From Dehalobacter sp. DCM (GTDB lineage: Bacteria; Bacillota; Desulfitobacteriia; Desulfitobacteriales; Syntrophobotulaceae): a DNA stretch of 64,000 nucleotides. This document shows positions 32,992-42,069 of the stretch, in pieces (within the stretch, counting starts at the first letter, position 1; every line of letters begins with the position of its first letter). A program made the translations under genes and the position numbers. The stretch is taken from NCBI RefSeq assembly GCF_024972775.1, contig NZ_CP092282.1, positions 4,245,525 to 4,309,524 on the forward strand. Direction: 5' to 3'. Below the pieces are notes generated by a model. That model did not search any database and was not told the origin of the DNA. It worked only from the letters and a program-made list of their open reading frames with translations.

Positions 32992-34737
32992 TTATCGCAT
33001 CAGGTCATCGACAGCAGAAAATATCTGTGCCTTGACCCTTTCTTTCATCGCTTCGGCTTCCACCATGGTTTGTCCCTTAAGGCAGAAATAGAACCGTATC
33101 TTAGGCTCCGTTCCGGATGGACGCACCATTACGTACCCGCCTCCTTCAAAGGAAAATCTAAGAACGTTTGCCTGAGGAAGACCAATCATTTCTCTTCTGC
33201 CCGTTGCCAGCCATAATCGCGTATCAATCTGATAGTCTTCAATTTTTTCCAAGCGCAGGCCGCCCAGTGTATTCGGCTTCATCACTCGCAGACGGTCCAT
33301 GATCCGATCGATAGACTCTTTTCCCTGCTTACCCGATAACGTCACTGCAACCTGTTCATCAAGATAGGTGCCGTAGCGTTTGAAAATATGCTCCAGAACC
33401 TCCGGTAACGTCTTATTCTGGATCCGGCTGAAATAGAGCGCGGCTTCGGCCAGCAGCGCCGCTGCCTGAACTGCATCTTTATCCCGTGCGTACGTTCCGG
33501 CGAGGTAGCCATGGCTCTCTTCAAAGCCAAATAAAAACGTTCCCCATCCTTCTTCCATCTTCCTAATTTGTTCACCGATATATTTGAACCCCACATGCAC
33601 ATTGATCGCTTTCATCCCGAAATCCATGGCGATAGCATCACCCAGATCTGTCGAGGCTACCGTTTTAACCACCACACCGTTCTCCGGCAGCGTTCCCTGT
33701 GCATTTTTCTGTGAGAGCACGTAGTATTCTAAAATAACGCCAATTTGATTACCGGTAAATCGAATCCACGCGCCCTGTCTATCTCGCGCATAGATACCTA
33801 CTCTGTCAGCATCCGGATCAGTAGCCAGTACTAAATCCGCCTCCTTTTCCTTCGCCAAATTCAGAGCCATGATAAAGGCAGAAGGATCTTCGGGATTAGG
33901 CGAATTTACGGTCGCAAACTCCGGATCAGGCTGTTCTTGTTCTGGAACAGTCCATAGTGAGGTGAATCCCATATTTTGCAGCGCCCGTTGCACAGGTATT
34001 CCGCCTGTTCCATGTAGTGGTGTAAATACAATCTTTAAATTCTTTCCCTCTGTGCGGGTAAGATTGGGAGAAAGCAGTGTCTTTTGAATTTCAGATTCGT
34101 AAGCAGCGTCAACCTCAGGTCCGACGATTGTAAGCAGCCCTGCTTCACGGGCTGCATTCTCGTCCATAGGGTATACTTCCCAACACGTGGTTTCGGCCAT
34201 TTTCAAGGCAATCTGCTCAGCCTGCAAAGGGGGAATCTGGCCGCCATCTTCCCAATACACCTTATAACCGTTGTATTCTTTGGGATTGTGGCTGGCGGTA
34301 ATATTGACACCGGCAATTGTTCCTAAATATCTGACGGCGAAGGAAAGTTCCGGCGTTGGCCGGAGGCTCTCAAAAAGAAAGGCTTTTACCTTATTTGTTG
34401 CAAGGACCAACGCGGTTTCCAGCGCGAATTCCCGCGAGAAACGCCTGTTATCGTATGCGATAACGACACCCCTAAGACAGGCTTGCTGTCCATAGGCCAG
34501 GATCATATCCGCAAGCCCCTGAGTAACCTTGCGGATAACATAGCGATTCATGCGATTCGTTCCCGCTCCAAGTACACCGCGCAACCCTGCCGTACCAAAT
34601 TCAAGATCCATATAAAACCGGTCTTCTAACTCTTTCGGATCGGTGATCGCCAATAATTCCTGCCGGGTCAGTGCGTCAAAATAATTATCTTCCGTCCATA
34701 AACGCAGGGTATTTCTATATGATTTTTCAGAATCCAT
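32992..34737 (-). CDS. Phospho-sugar mutase (phosphoglucomutase/phosphomannomutase family)
   Basis: Interconverts hexose 1- and 6-phosphates, feeding nucleotide-sugar synthesis. The 581 residues have the four-domain alpha-D-phosphohexomutase layout: the phospho-serine loop in TASHNPKEYNGYK, the metal site DPDADRVG, the sugar-binding GFEESHGY and the phosphate-binding VRPSGTEPKIRFY. Length and the insert pattern fit the long Firmicutes PgcA-like group. AGGAGACC lies before the ATG. It follows glucose-6-phosphate isomerase by 20 bases, so both form one operon linking glycolysis and cell-envelope sugars. Confidence 0.94.
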   Translation of the reverse strand: MDSEKSYRNTLRLWTEDNYFDALTRQELLAITDPKELEDRFYMDLEFGTAGLRGVLGAGTNRMNRYVIRKVTQGLADMILAYGQQACLRGVVIAYDNRRFSREFALETALVLATNKVKAFLFESLRPTPELSFAVRYLGTIAGVNITASHNPKEYNGYKVYWEDGGQIPPLQAEQIALKMAETTCWEVYPMDENAAREAGLLTIVGPEVDAAYESEIQKTLLSPNLTRTEGKNLKIVFTPLHGTGGIPVQRALQNMGFTSLWTVPEQEQPDPEFATVNSPNPEDPSAFIMALNLAKEKEADLVLATDPDADRVGIYARDRQGAWIRFTGNQIGVILEYYVLSQKNAQGTLPENGVVVKTVASTDLGDAIAMDFGMKAINVHVGFKYIGEQIRKMEEGWGTFLFGFEESHGYLAGTYARDKDAVQAAALLAEAALYFSRIQNKTLPEVLEHIFKRYGTYLDEQVAVTLSGKQGKESIDRIMDRLRVMKPNTLGGLRLEKIEDYQIDTRLWLATGRREMIGLPQANVLRFSFEGGGYVMVRPSGTEPKIRFYFCLKGQTMVEAEAMKERVKAQIFSAVDDLMR

Positions 34738-34757
34738 TTCTCTTGGTCTCCTCTTAT

Positions 34758-36359
34758 CTATTCTCTGTGGGAGCAGAAGTACACTGCAGAGAATTCATCT
34801 CTCGCGAATACTTTTTTTATTTTGTTTTCTTTATTTGCTGCAAGATGCTGTAATATCTTATACACCATTTCTTTATCAACTATTTGGAATGTGTTCTGTA
34901 TTTCATCGGCAATGTCATCAAGCGTAAGACCGTCTGGTGTATTATTTGCAAGTATCTGCTTTATGTAATTCTTAAGTTCAATGACTTCCTGAGCACCTTT
35001 TTTAGCAATTTCCACTGCCGGCTGATTATACGCATTTACATTGACAAGGTAGGCATAGTGGCTTACTGCCCGTTCAAATAGCGCGATGAGTACGCCGATG
35101 CTTTCCGCTGTAACCGACGGGATCGTAATCGTGATTGATTGTCTGCCCTTCTGGGTCAGTGCTTTCCGGGTACCAAGCAGGAATGCATGTAAAAAATCGC
35201 CGCTTGTACTGTTTTCAGCTAAGATCGGAGAATATTCTTCCCGATCTTTCAGTACCTCAATAAAGGTAACAAAAGCGTTATCCGGGCCGTCCAATAGCTG
35301 CTGTAAATAAGAATGCTGATCTGTCGTTCCTTTGTTGCCTAATACAGTAATACCCTGATGCACGACGTTACCGTCAAGGTCTGTCTCTTTTCCCAATGAT
35401 TCCATAATCAGCTGCTGAAGATATCGGGGAAAAAGCTCCAACCGGTCTTTATAGGGGAGGATAACCATTTGCTTGCCGCCTTCTCCCCTTGTTAAGAAAA
35501 ACCAGGTCAAGGCCAACAATGCGGCAGGATTTTGCATCGTCTCTGGTTTTCGCGTCAGTGCATTGCACGTTGCCGCCCCCAGCAGCAATTGATCGATTCC
35601 AATTCCCTGTAATGCTAACGGCAAAAGCCCCACAGCAGATAATACCGATGTTCGTCCGCCTACCCAATCCCACATCGGAAATGAGTCTAACCAATTTTCC
35701 TTGGTTCGTATCTGGTCCAGCTGACTCCCGCTTTGGGTTACACTAATGGCATGTTTGACAAAATCCAATCTATTGTGCTGGTAAAGACGGCGGACTTCTT
35801 CCATTCCATTACGGGTTTCGACTGTACTGCCGCTTTTCGAGATGATGATCGTCAGGGTGGCATCAAGAACGCGGCTTAGCCGTTCAAATATTCTGTCCAT
35901 GCCGTCGGGATCCGTATTGTCAATAAAATACAATTTGCAGGGATCATCAACTTTTTCTAACGCATCGGAGACAAAATGGGTCCCCAGACTTGATCCTCCA
36001 ATTCCAATTACCAGAACATGCTTGAATAATTGCCCTCTCTCTCCCTTAAGTGTGCCATCATGCACCATTTGAGCAAATTTTTTGACATGAAAAATCATTT
36101 CCGATATCTTCGACGCGATTTCTTGGTCAGGGCATATCTCCGGGGTACTCAGCCAGTAATGCCCTACCCTGCGGTTTTCATCAGGATTTGCGATGGAACC
36201 GTTCTCTAAGTCCTGTATTTGGGTATATACACCCTGGATTATTGTTTCCATATCATCAAAATAACGATCGGGAAAATGGACACGGCTAATATCTAATTGG
36301 AGATTAGTTAACGAATTGCAGAAAAAATATTTACGAAACCTCTGCCATTGATTATCCAA
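34758..36359 (-). CDS. pgi: Glucose-6-phosphate isomerase
   Basis: Interconverts glucose 6-phosphate and fructose 6-phosphate. The 533 residues include IGIGGSSLGTHF, the phosphate-binding ISKSGSTVETRN, the catalytic Glu region MESLGKETD, the His in GTTDQHSYLQQ and the C-terminal Lys in NQPAVEIAKK. The start is TTG at 36359, preceded by GAGGTGAAG. It is longer than the Bacillus enzyme (about 450) because of an extended C-terminus. It is first in the operon with the phosphohexomutase and corA. Confidence 0.94.
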   Translation of the reverse strand: MDNQWQRFRKYFFCNSLTNLQLDISRVHFPDRYFDDMETIIQGVYTQIQDLENGSIANPDENRRVGHYWLSTPEICPDQEIASKISEMIFHVKKFAQMVHDGTLKGERGQLFKHVLVIGIGGSSLGTHFVSDALEKVDDPCKLYFIDNTDPDGMDRIFERLSRVLDATLTIIISKSGSTVETRNGMEEVRRLYQHNRLDFVKHAISVTQSGSQLDQIRTKENWLDSFPMWDWVGGRTSVLSAVGLLPLALQGIGIDQLLLGAATCNALTRKPETMQNPAALLALTWFFLTRGEGGKQMVILPYKDRLELFPRYLQQLIMESLGKETDLDGNVVHQGITVLGNKGTTDQHSYLQQLLDGPDNAFVTFIEVLKDREEYSPILAENSTSGDFLHAFLLGTRKALTQKGRQSITITIPSVTAESIGVLIALFERAVSHYAYLVNVNAYNQPAVEIAKKGAQEVIELKNYIKQILANNTPDGLTLDDIADEIQNTFQIVDKEMVYKILQHLAANKENKIKKVFARDEFSAVYFCSHRE

Positions 36360-36522
36360 ATACGCTTCACCTCAGTCTGCGTGATTCTTTGATACTTTCC
36401 CCAGGAAACGATGCTTCTATACGAAAACATCAGAAATTCACCAGATAATTCCAACGCCTTCTGTATCTATTCTATTATTTCATTGCAAAAAAATAAACTA
36501 AAAATTAAAATTTATAATACAA

Positions 36523-36549
36523 AGTCCGGCACATAGTATATGCCGGACT
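36523..36549 (-). terminator. Terminator after the zinc-ribbon gene
   Basis: A perfect 9-bp stem, AGTCCGGCA with TGCCGGACT, is followed by T-rich sequence on both strands. The zinc-ribbon gene ends 46 bases before it. Confidence 0.65.
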
Positions 36550-36594
36550 GAATATTTTTTGGATAGCTCTCACGAGTAATGCTGGGCTTCGTAT

Positions 36595-36735
36595 CTAGCC
36601 GTTAAAGTTGCCGCATGGTTTTGAAGCTATCTTTGAGGTTTCTTCCAGCTTGCAGTCTTCACAAACCAATTGCCCTTTGACTTCAAACAGATCTTCTTCT
36701 CTTTCTTCAGCACCGCATTTTGCACATTTTGCCAT
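36595..36735 (-). CDS. Small zinc-ribbon protein, 46 residues
   Basis: Two CxxC pairs (Cys4/Cys7 in CAKCG and Cys25/Cys28 in CEDCK) make a classic zinc ribbon with nothing else attached. GGAAGTGG stands upstream of the ATG. A terminator hairpin follows. Function unknown; such ribbons bind nucleic acid or protein. It lies between the isomerase operon and a DtxR-type regulator gene. Confidence 0.75.
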   Translation of the reverse strand: MAKCAKCGAEEREEDLFEVKGQLVCEDCKLEETSKIASKPCGNFNG

Positions 36736-36875
36736 AGCAGCCACTTCCTTTTTATTTATTAGTATAGCTTATTTAAGTTAAATTACAAGATAGGGCGAAG
36801 ATAAGAATATTTTTGTAACAAGCCGGCTGGATATAACCTATACTAAGCACAGCATAAGCTTAAAATTAGCTGCCA

Positions 36876-37316
36876 CTAACCCAGAATAAACGGATTACCT
36901 TTCTCTGTTCTTTGCTTCATAAAATCAGCAAAAGCCCTGCCCCATGCCGGATCATCTCTAAGAAAGGCCACCAGGTACTGAATTGCTTCGATCGTCTCTT
37001 TTGAAAGATAGTGTTCCATGGCTTCAGCTTCAGCTGCATAATTGCATTTACTGCCAATCAACGCTAAAAATTCCTGAAGAAGCTGATTTCTGGATACTAA
37101 GTAACAGCCATAGTCATTACCTTGTTCGGTAAGATGGATCTCCCCATACCGTTCATACTTAATATAGTGTTGGTCACGCAATTTATAGAGGGCTTTCGTT
37201 ACTGACGGCAGTGCGACCTGCAGTTTATTACTTATATCTGTGACCCGTACTGTACCCGGCGACAAGGTAAGCCGGTAAATTTGCTCTAAATAATCTTCAA
37301 GACTGGGTGACAGCAT
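36876..37316 (-). CDS. DtxR/MntR-family metal-dependent regulator
   Basis: A winged-helix metalloregulator, probably for manganese or iron uptake genes. The N-terminal half has the DtxR-type SLEDYLEQIYRL start and recognition helix (ALPSVTKALYKLRDQHYIKYERYG). The C-terminal half (about 75-146) is a dimerisation and metal-binding domain with His, Glu and Cys candidates (EAMEHYLSKET). There is no SH3-like third domain, as in MntR. The gene stands alone with no transporter next to it, so its regulon is elsewhere. Confidence 0.88.
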   Translation of the reverse strand: MLSPSLEDYLEQIYRLTLSPGTVRVTDISNKLQVALPSVTKALYKLRDQHYIKYERYGEIHLTEQGNDYGCYLVSRNQLLQEFLALIGSKCNYAAEAEAMEHYLSKETIEAIQYLVAFLRDDPAWGRAFADFMKQRTEKGNPFILG

Positions 37317-37527
37317 AGCATCACTTCCCTTGCAATATGCTGACTATCAATTCATTATATGACAGGAGGACCACGACGATGAGCCCTCAACTCATTCCTG
37401 ACTATTTTATACAGTCTGAGGGTAGAATGATGATGTGTTATTTTCTGGACGGCAATTAAAATCCTTGATATATTTAATATAACTACTGATATAAAAATTA
37501 CCAACGGAGAATGTTCGAGGTGATATC

Positions 37528-37728
37528 GTGCCGAAATATCAACATTTTAAAGGCGGTATCTATGAATATCTTTTTACCGCTATCCATTCCGAAACCGATG
37601 AAAAGCTGGTTATATACAAAAATGCCAAAGGTATCATCTTTGCCAGACCTTATACGATGTTTTTTGAGAATGTCATGCACGAAGGCAGGATCGTACCACG
37701 ATTTAGAGCAATGAATACAGATGAATAA
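37528..37728 (+). CDS. DUF1653 protein
   Basis: A 66-residue protein of the DUF1653 family, shown by YQHFKGGIYEYLFTAIHSET, LVIYKN and the C-terminal ARPYTMFFENV. The family is a small beta-rich domain of unknown function. The GTG start at 37528 follows GAGGTGAT. A TspO-like gene starts 24 bases after its stop, so the two are probably co-transcribed. Confidence 0.82.
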   Translation: MPKYQHFKGGIYEYLFTAIHSETDEKLVIYKNAKGIIFARPYTMFFENVMHEGRIVPRFRAMNTDE

Positions 37729-37752
37729 ACATGTAAAGGAGAGAATTCTGCC

Positions 37753-38568
37753 ATGGAAGAGAGTAAACACATCTTTCTAAAATCCTTCGCGGCCATCTCG
37801 TTTATCATCATGGTTGCTGTAAATGCATTAGCTAATATGCTTCCGATCAACGGCGTTACTACAGGTGAAGTATCTGATTCCTACCCTAATTTATTCGCAC
37901 CTGCCGGCTTGACCTTTTCCATATGGGGTTTGATTTATCTCCTATTGGCCCTATTCACGCTATACCAGGTTGGGCTTTTTCAGAGCAGTTGGAAATTTAT
38001 TAATGAAGGTCTTCTGCATAAGATCCGCGTTATCTTCACTATCAATGCACTGGCCAATGCAACCTGGATACTTACCTGGCACTACAAGGTAATTATGCTT
38101 TCAATGGCCTTGATGATCGTTATCTTGATCACACTCATATTAATTGTCGACGCTTTAAAGAAAGAAAAAATGACCCGACGAGAAGCTTTCTTTTTGAGGC
38201 TGCCTTTCAGTATTTATTTTGGATGGATCACCGTAGCGACTATCGCCAATATGACAACACTCTTGGTAAGTCTGGGCTGGCAAGGAGGCTTTGGACTTTC
38301 CGCCAGTGGCTGGACCATCGTTATACTTCTGGCAGGCATGGTCATTGCATCAGCTACTATGATTGTTAACAAGGATATCGCCTACGGCCTTGTCCCGATT
38401 TGGGCCTATATTGGCATCGTGATGAAGCATTTATCTGCGACAGGCTTTGCAGGCAAATACCCTGCAATCATCACCACCGCCGAGATCAGTATTGTCGTCT
38501 TTGTTATTTCCTTAATCATTGTTATTGTTCAAAAAAGGCGGGACACACGACAGGTATTCCGATCATAA
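37753..38568 (+). CDS. TspO/MBR-related tryptophan-rich membrane protein
   Basis: An integral membrane protein of 271 residues with about eight hydrophobic segments. It shows the TspO-family-like PAGLTFSIWGLIYLLL and NATWILTWH stretches and is larger than the five-helix TspO core, as in Firmicutes homologues of the YtaB type. TspO proteins bind porphyrins and other hydrophobic ligands; the ligand here is unknown. AAGGAGA precedes the ATG. It follows the DUF1653 gene. Confidence 0.75.
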   Translation: MEESKHIFLKSFAAISFIIMVAVNALANMLPINGVTTGEVSDSYPNLFAPAGLTFSIWGLIYLLLALFTLYQVGLFQSSWKFINEGLLHKIRVIFTINALANATWILTWHYKVIMLSMALMIVILITLILIVDALKKEKMTRREAFFLRLPFSIYFGWITVATIANMTTLLVSLGWQGGFGLSASGWTIVILLAGMVIASATMIVNKDIAYGLVPIWAYIGIVMKHLSATGFAGKYPAIITTAEISIVVFVISLIIVIVQKRRDTRQVFRS

Positions 38569-38663
38569 CATCGCCCTATGATTGGCGGCGAGGTAATCAC
38601 AGACCGAATTACGGCCGCTCACCGGATTATGCCAAATAGGGATAGTTCCGGTTGTATATACAC

Positions 38664-38710
38664 TTATACACAGATTGCCCACATTTGTGGATAATTTCGT
38701 TTGTGGATAA
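38664..38710. promoter_or_regulatory. Cluster of DnaA-box-like sequences
   Basis: TTATACACA (38664-38672) and two perfect TTATCCACA boxes on the minus strand (38686-38694 and 38702-38710). The latter two lie in a 16-base direct repeat TTTGTGGATAATTTCG. The cluster is in a convergent intergenic region ending at the helicase stop. Binding by DnaA is inferred from sequence only. Confidence 0.5.
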
Positions 38711-38718
38711 TTTCGTTA

Positions 38719-41058
38719 TTATTTTAATTCCCAAAAAGAAGTAAGTACTTTCTCCATATTTCGGATGTCCTTTACATTTCGAAGCGGAAACCAATGCTTG
38801 GGAAAAAGATTCCTATAGCTCCTTCGGCTGTAGCGTTCATCGATCAGCAAAACAGCACCGATATCACTTTCGCAGCGAATGACCCGTCCTGCAGCCTGCA
38901 GGACTTTATTCATTCCCGGATACATATAAGCATATTCAAAACCCATACCATTTTTATGATCAAAATAATCCCTGATAATATTCTGCTGAACATTGAACTG
39001 GGGAAGCCCGACACTGACTATTGCTGTTCCGATTAGCCGGTTGCCTACCATGTCAATGCCCTCGGAAAATAGGCCCCCGAGTACACAGAATGCTACGTAG
39101 GTATGCACAGGGTTCTCAACAAATTGCGTCAGAAAACTTTCCCGCTCCTCTTCCGTCATCGCCGGTGCTTGTTCTGCCGCATTAATAGCAGGATAAGCAG
39201 CGGTGAAATCCGCAAAAACGTCATGCATATATTTATAGGATGGGAAATAGATGATATAATTCCCTTTTTTGCACCCGACAAAGGTATTAATCAGGTGAGC
39301 TATTTGTTCCCGGCTGTTTTCCCGCTCCTTATACTTCGTCGAGATATGCTCTGCCGTGATAACACATAGATTTTGTTCATCAAACGGCGAATTCAGTGCA
39401 AGCAGTTTATCTTTCTCATCCCCGCCCAGAATGCCGCGGAAATACTGAAGCGGTGACAGCGTGGCTGAAAACATGACCGCCGAGCGGCCGCGCTGCAACG
39501 CTTCACCCAATAAATATGATGGATCCAAACAAAACAATTTGACAACGACTTCGTTCTGCTGTGCTTCAGCATAAGTCACGTAGCGCTCATCATAGAAATC
39601 CGCAATCGTGCCGAAATGCAGCCCGTCAAAGTAGACCTGCAGAAAATCACTGTCTTCACTTAAGTCGCGGTTTTCTTTAAGCATGCGTTCACAAACAGCT
39701 GTATATTTATTGACAAGTGCGATAAACTCCTTTTGTTTATCCGCTGTTACGTAATAGCCCTGTTGACCGCATTGGTGACGCAGGTCAATCAAATAGCGAT
39801 TGATGCTGTTCAGGATTTTATCCAGCGTTTTATCTCTGCCTTTATAGGCCTTTTTGATTTGATAAAATGCTGTTTTTCGAAGCTCAACCGAAAACATTTC
39901 CCGCGAGCGATCCACCAAATTATGCGCTTCATCGATAAGAAAAACATAATCACTTGTTCCCTCTGCAAAAAAACGTCTGAGAAAGGCTTTCGGGTCAAAA
40001 ACATAGTTATAGTCACAGATCACGCAGTCAGCAAGGAGGGATAAATCAAGCGAAAATTCAAACGGGCAAACGGTGTACTTCCGGGCAAAAGCCTCGATGG
40101 CACTCCGCGAGAGGTCATCGCCTGTTTGTACAGCATCGAGTATAGCTTCATTGACACGATCATAATGTCCTTTGGCATATCGGCAATATTCCGGGTGGCA
40201 GTTGGGTTTCTCACAAAAGCATATTTTCTCTTTAGCAGTCAAAGTCAGCGTTTTCATTTTAAGGCCGCCGTGACGCATTTTCCCAAAGGCCTCTTCTGCA
40301 ACCTGCCGTGTGATCGTTTTGGCAGTCAGGTAAAATATTTTCGAGGTCTTCTCCTCGGCCATTGCTTTGATTGCAGGAAAGAGAACGGAAATGGTCTTCC
40401 CAGTTCCTGTCGGTGCCTGCACAAAAAGCTTCTCTCCGCCGACGATGGTTTTATAAACGTGGACGGCAAGTTCTCTTTGTCCCTTGCGATAGAAAGGAAA
40501 AGGAAAATACAATGCTTTAATGGATCGGTCCCGCAACTCCTTCCATTGTTCAGAAAAACTAGCCCATGCGGCATATTTTTCGATTAATTCACTAACAAAA
40601 CAGTCCAGGTCGTCAGCAGTGAACATCCGAACAAATTGCTTTGTATCATAGGTCTCGAGATGATAATACGTCATCTGAATGGATACTTCCTGCAATTCGT
40701 TCTGCACAGCCAGAATACAGGCATAGCATTTGGCCTGGGCCCAATGCACTGCATTCCCTTCTTCGACACTTTCCAACGGCAGAACAGTTGTTTTAATTTC
40801 TTCGATTACGTATTGCCCATCATGGCTGAATACACCATCGGCACGACCTTCCAAGGCATAATCAATCCCGTTATAATGATACGTCTGAGCTAGAAACACT
40901 TCACTTCGATAATCAGCATAACGTTCTCTGTTAATTTTCTGCAGCGCGCGATGTGCCCGGGCTCCTTCAAGCATTCGGTCTTTCGGAGCATATCGATTGT
41001 CGATGTCTCCGGAGCGCATGATCAATTCAACACATTGTCTGATGGGAAGTCTGACCAT
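38719..41058 (-). CDS. Rad3/XPD-type DNA helicase with N-terminal nuclease-like domain
   Basis: A superfamily 2 helicase, 779 residues, probably for DNA repair. The first 170 residues resemble a PD-(D/E)xK domain: His in ARAHRALQ, Asp in GRADGVF and ExK in EEIKTT. Then come Walker A (APTGTGKT, near 213), the Fe-S cluster cysteines (CFCEKPNCHPEYC), the helicase box LIDEAHN (near 375) and the C-terminal motor with FSATLSP and QAAGRVIR. It is 5 bases downstream of trmB and probably co-transcribed. The family is related to YoaA/DinG. Nuclease activity is inferred from motif only. Confidence 0.92.
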   Translation of the reverse strand: MVRLPIRQCVELIMRSGDIDNRYAPKDRMLEGARAHRALQKINRERYADYRSEVFLAQTYHYNGIDYALEGRADGVFSHDGQYVIEEIKTTVLPLESVEEGNAVHWAQAKCYACILAVQNELQEVSIQMTYYHLETYDTKQFVRMFTADDLDCFVSELIEKYAAWASFSEQWKELRDRSIKALYFPFPFYRKGQRELAVHVYKTIVGGEKLFVQAPTGTGKTISVLFPAIKAMAEEKTSKIFYLTAKTITRQVAEEAFGKMRHGGLKMKTLTLTAKEKICFCEKPNCHPEYCRYAKGHYDRVNEAILDAVQTGDDLSRSAIEAFARKYTVCPFEFSLDLSLLADCVICDYNYVFDPKAFLRRFFAEGTSDYVFLIDEAHNLVDRSREMFSVELRKTAFYQIKKAYKGRDKTLDKILNSINRYLIDLRHQCGQQGYYVTADKQKEFIALVNKYTAVCERMLKENRDLSEDSDFLQVYFDGLHFGTIADFYDERYVTYAEAQQNEVVVKLFCLDPSYLLGEALQRGRSAVMFSATLSPLQYFRGILGGDEKDKLLALNSPFDEQNLCVITAEHISTKYKERENSREQIAHLINTFVGCKKGNYIIYFPSYKYMHDVFADFTAAYPAINAAEQAPAMTEEERESFLTQFVENPVHTYVAFCVLGGLFSEGIDMVGNRLIGTAIVSVGLPQFNVQQNIIRDYFDHKNGMGFEYAYMYPGMNKVLQAAGRVIRCESDIGAVLLIDERYSRRSYRNLFPKHWFPLRNVKDIRNMEKVLTSFWELK

Positions 41059-41063
41059 TGGTA

Positions 41064-41696
41064 CTACCTCCCAAATATCCCAAATTTAATGCGGATTCCC
41101 TGTCCGATAAACTTCTCCTCGTACTCCGTTGTAATATTATTTTCAAAATCACTGCGTGTCAGATCATCTGTACGGTATAATTCGGCAAAGCCCGCTTCGC
41201 GAAAATATTTAAGACTATCAGCAAAGAGTTCATCATCATCGGTTTTAAACCATATCTCCGCTTTTTCCTTTATAAATGTCTTATATTTCTTCAAGAAGAC
41301 GGGATGTGTCAGTCTCCGCCTGTGATGCCGGTTACTTGGCCAAGGCGTACAAAAATTTATATAAATTTTGTCGATTTCATCCTGGTCAAAACACGCTTCT
41401 ATATTCTCAATGTTCATTAGCACGACACGGACATTTTCAATGTCATTGTCATTCAGCTTTCTTATGACCATGACAAGTAGTTCGTTATAAGTATCGATAG
41501 CGATATAATTAATTTTAGGGTTCATTCCGGCTAGTTTAGTGATAAAACTCCCTCTTCCACAGCCTAATTCAAGATGGATAGGGTAATCATTCCCAAAAAC
41601 CTCGTGCCATTTTCCTTTTTTCTCAGACGGTATAAATATCACTTTCGGATCTTTTTCCAGTTCCGGCCGTGCCCATTTCTTTTTACGCAGCCGCAA
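41064..41696 (-). CDS. trmB: tRNA (guanine-N7-)-methyltransferase
   Basis: Methylates guanine 46 in the variable loop of tRNA. The 210-residue Rossmann enzyme has the SAM-binding motif LELGCGRGSF, the substrate region INFCTPWPSNRHHRRRLT (typical TrmB PWPKxRHxKRR) and the C-terminal TEYE-K-G pattern (TTEYEEKFIGQG). The start is TTG at 41696 preceded by AAGGAGACC. It precedes the helicase gene with a 5-base gap. Confidence 0.95.
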   Translation of the reverse strand: MRLRKKKWARPELEKDPKVIFIPSEKKGKWHEVFGNDYPIHLELGCGRGSFITKLAGMNPKINYIAIDTYNELLVMVIRKLNDNDIENVRVVLMNIENIEACFDQDEIDKIYINFCTPWPSNRHHRRRLTHPVFLKKYKTFIKEKAEIWFKTDDDELFADSLKYFREAGFAELYRTDDLTRSDFENNITTEYEEKFIGQGIRIKFGIFGR

Positions 41697-42069
41697 AGCG
41701 AGTGGTCTCCTTCCTTATGCCCCAGTTGATAATAGCGATGAAGGTCTGTTTATACCGATTATTATACTATAAGCTTTACCGTTTAAGCCATCATTTTAAT
41801 GACGACAACTTTTGTCCGACATTTAACATTGGCACCTATCAACTTGGGATATTTATTTTACTTTGAAGTTATATCGTATCATGATATAAATGATTTGTTG
41901 TGTCAGACATGTCCTAATGCCTTGAAATAGAACATAAGTTTATTGACGTTATGAAACAAGTGTATATATTGGTAATAAGTCGATTTTTCCAGATTAATCA
42001 TTGAACATTTTTCTTGATAGAATTAGAATATATATTTAGAAGATTATTTTGTTTTGGAGGCAATAAATA
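41697..42069. other. Divergent intergenic region upstream of trmB and ilvE
   Basis: AT-rich. I see one promoter-like pair for ilvE and no T-box leader, although branched-chain genes often have one. No credible gene. Confidence 0.5.
41943..41970 (+). promoter_or_regulatory. Probable promoter of ilvE
   Basis: TTGACG (41943-41948), 16-base spacer, TATATT (41965-41970), about 100 bases before the start codon. Confidence 0.55.

Noticed and set aside
41867-42069. T-box leader for ilvE
   Set aside because: The region is too short and lacks the T-box sequence and antiterminator.
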